Shown here in pieces: positions 5,967-6,320 of a stretch of DNA of 6,320 nt. Within the stretch, counting starts at the first letter, position 1. Each line of letters starts with the position of its first letter. Source of the stretch: Candidatus Zipacnadia bacterium. GTDB taxonomy: Bacteria > Armatimonadota > UBA5377 > JALGUK01. The stretch is taken from assembly GCA_029820875.1 (NCBI GenBank), contig JALGUK010000104.1:1-6320 (forward strand). The letters run 5' to 3'. The notes below the pieces were generated by a model, which saw only the letters and a program-made list of their open reading frames with translations, did not search any database and was not told the origin of the DNA. The position numbers and the translations under genes were made by a program.

Positions 5967-6320
5967 TCAAATGGCATGGGGCCCCACACCGGGTGCTTCT
6001 AAGCCTGCATAATATGCCACCAATATCAACAGCACATACATGCCGACGAATGCGACGCCTTGCCAGCGATCCAGGCGCCGTCGGGCGAGACTCGCCGCGG
6101 CGACAACGGTCAGGCCGGTCATCAGAAGGAACGGCGTGGTAACCACGTCCGAGACGCCCGGGTGCCCCTTAAAAAACGCAATCAGCGGCAGCATCGCGAG
6201 CAGCAGACTGTTATGGTTGACCTTCGACCCGATGAAATTGCAGACCGAAATCTCCGCCAACCGCCCGTCACGGATGACCGTGATATAAGCCGTAACCTTC
6301 TCTGGCATCTCCGAGGCGAT
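5967..6320 (-). CDS. Na+/Ca2+ exchanger-family (CaCA) membrane protein, C-terminal part
   Basis: The frame runs from the right edge of the window to a TGA ending at 5967, giving 117 residues, so the N-terminal part lies outside. The visible part looks like the second alpha repeat of the cation/Ca2+ exchanger superfamily. ASEMPEKVTAYITVIRDG corresponds to the conserved (T)S-x-PE helix whose Glu binds the cation. LAEISVCNFIGSKVNHNSLL corresponds to the usual GNxIGSN segment. Two more hydrophobic segments follow (about PFLLMTGLTVVAAASLA and GVAFVGMYVLLILVAYYAG), separated by a basic RRRLDRWQG loop typical of the family. The Lys-Val in GSKVN replaces the more common Asn-Ile/Val-Phe, so the subfamily and transported ion are uncertain. 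The protein should export Ca2+ or another cation in exchange for Na+ or H+ across the cytoplasmic membrane. It is upstream of serS in the same direction. Confidence 0.75.
   Translation of the reverse strand: MASEMPEKVTAYITVIRDGRLAEISVCNFIGSKVNHNSLLLAMLPLIAFFKGHPGVSDVVTTPFLLMTGLTVVAAASLARRRLDRWQGVAFVGMYVLLILVAYYAGLEAPGVGPHAI

Overview
The window is a bacterial chromosomal segment, mid-to-high GC by eye, built around the rsmG-parA-parB cluster that in many bacteria lies close to the replication origin. A perfect 16-bp parS centromere (130-145) sits in the first codons of rsmG, so the chromosome segregation module (ParA ATPase, ParB CTPase clamp, parS site) is complete here. The organism cannot be named. 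Strong Shine-Dalgarno sequences, heavy use of TTG starts, a copper-amine-oxidase-N plus BsuPI-domain protein and the gene set suggest a Firmicutes-like or related Terrabacteria lineage (Clostridia or Armatimonadota type), but this is only an inference.

Left half, + strand: an AT-rich leader with a sigma70-like promoter (1-122); rsmG (123-825), encoding the 16S rRNA G527 methyltransferase but broken by a perfect 22-bp tandem duplication (345-388) that shifts the frame by +1; a spacer of about 195 bp without a convincing gene; parA (1021-1824); and parB (1793-2659). parB overlaps parA by 32 bp and starts at a TTG whose ribosome binding site lies inside parA.

Middle: a non-coding convergent spacer of about 310 bp (2660-2973). 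It has an AT-rich stretch next to parB and then two abutting inverted repeats; the second is a large hairpin followed by a T-rich run on the + strand.

Right half, - strand, read from right to left: the C-terminal part of a Na+/Ca2+-exchanger-family membrane protein (cut by the window edge), serS (seryl-tRNA synthetase, TTG start), a three-part protein (copper amine oxidase N-terminal-like domain, probable OB-like middle, BsuPI-like C-terminus) whose GTG start overlaps the serS stop, and a small membrane-anchored protein with an Ig-like tail. The tight spacing (about 50 bp, a 4-bp overlap, 14 bp) suggests one operon running towards parB.

The most notable observations are the frame-breaking but perfectly reversible tandem duplication in rsmG, the parS site doubling as rsmG coding or start sequence, and the structured convergent spacer. 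I see no mobile element, CRISPR array, tRNA or rRNA.
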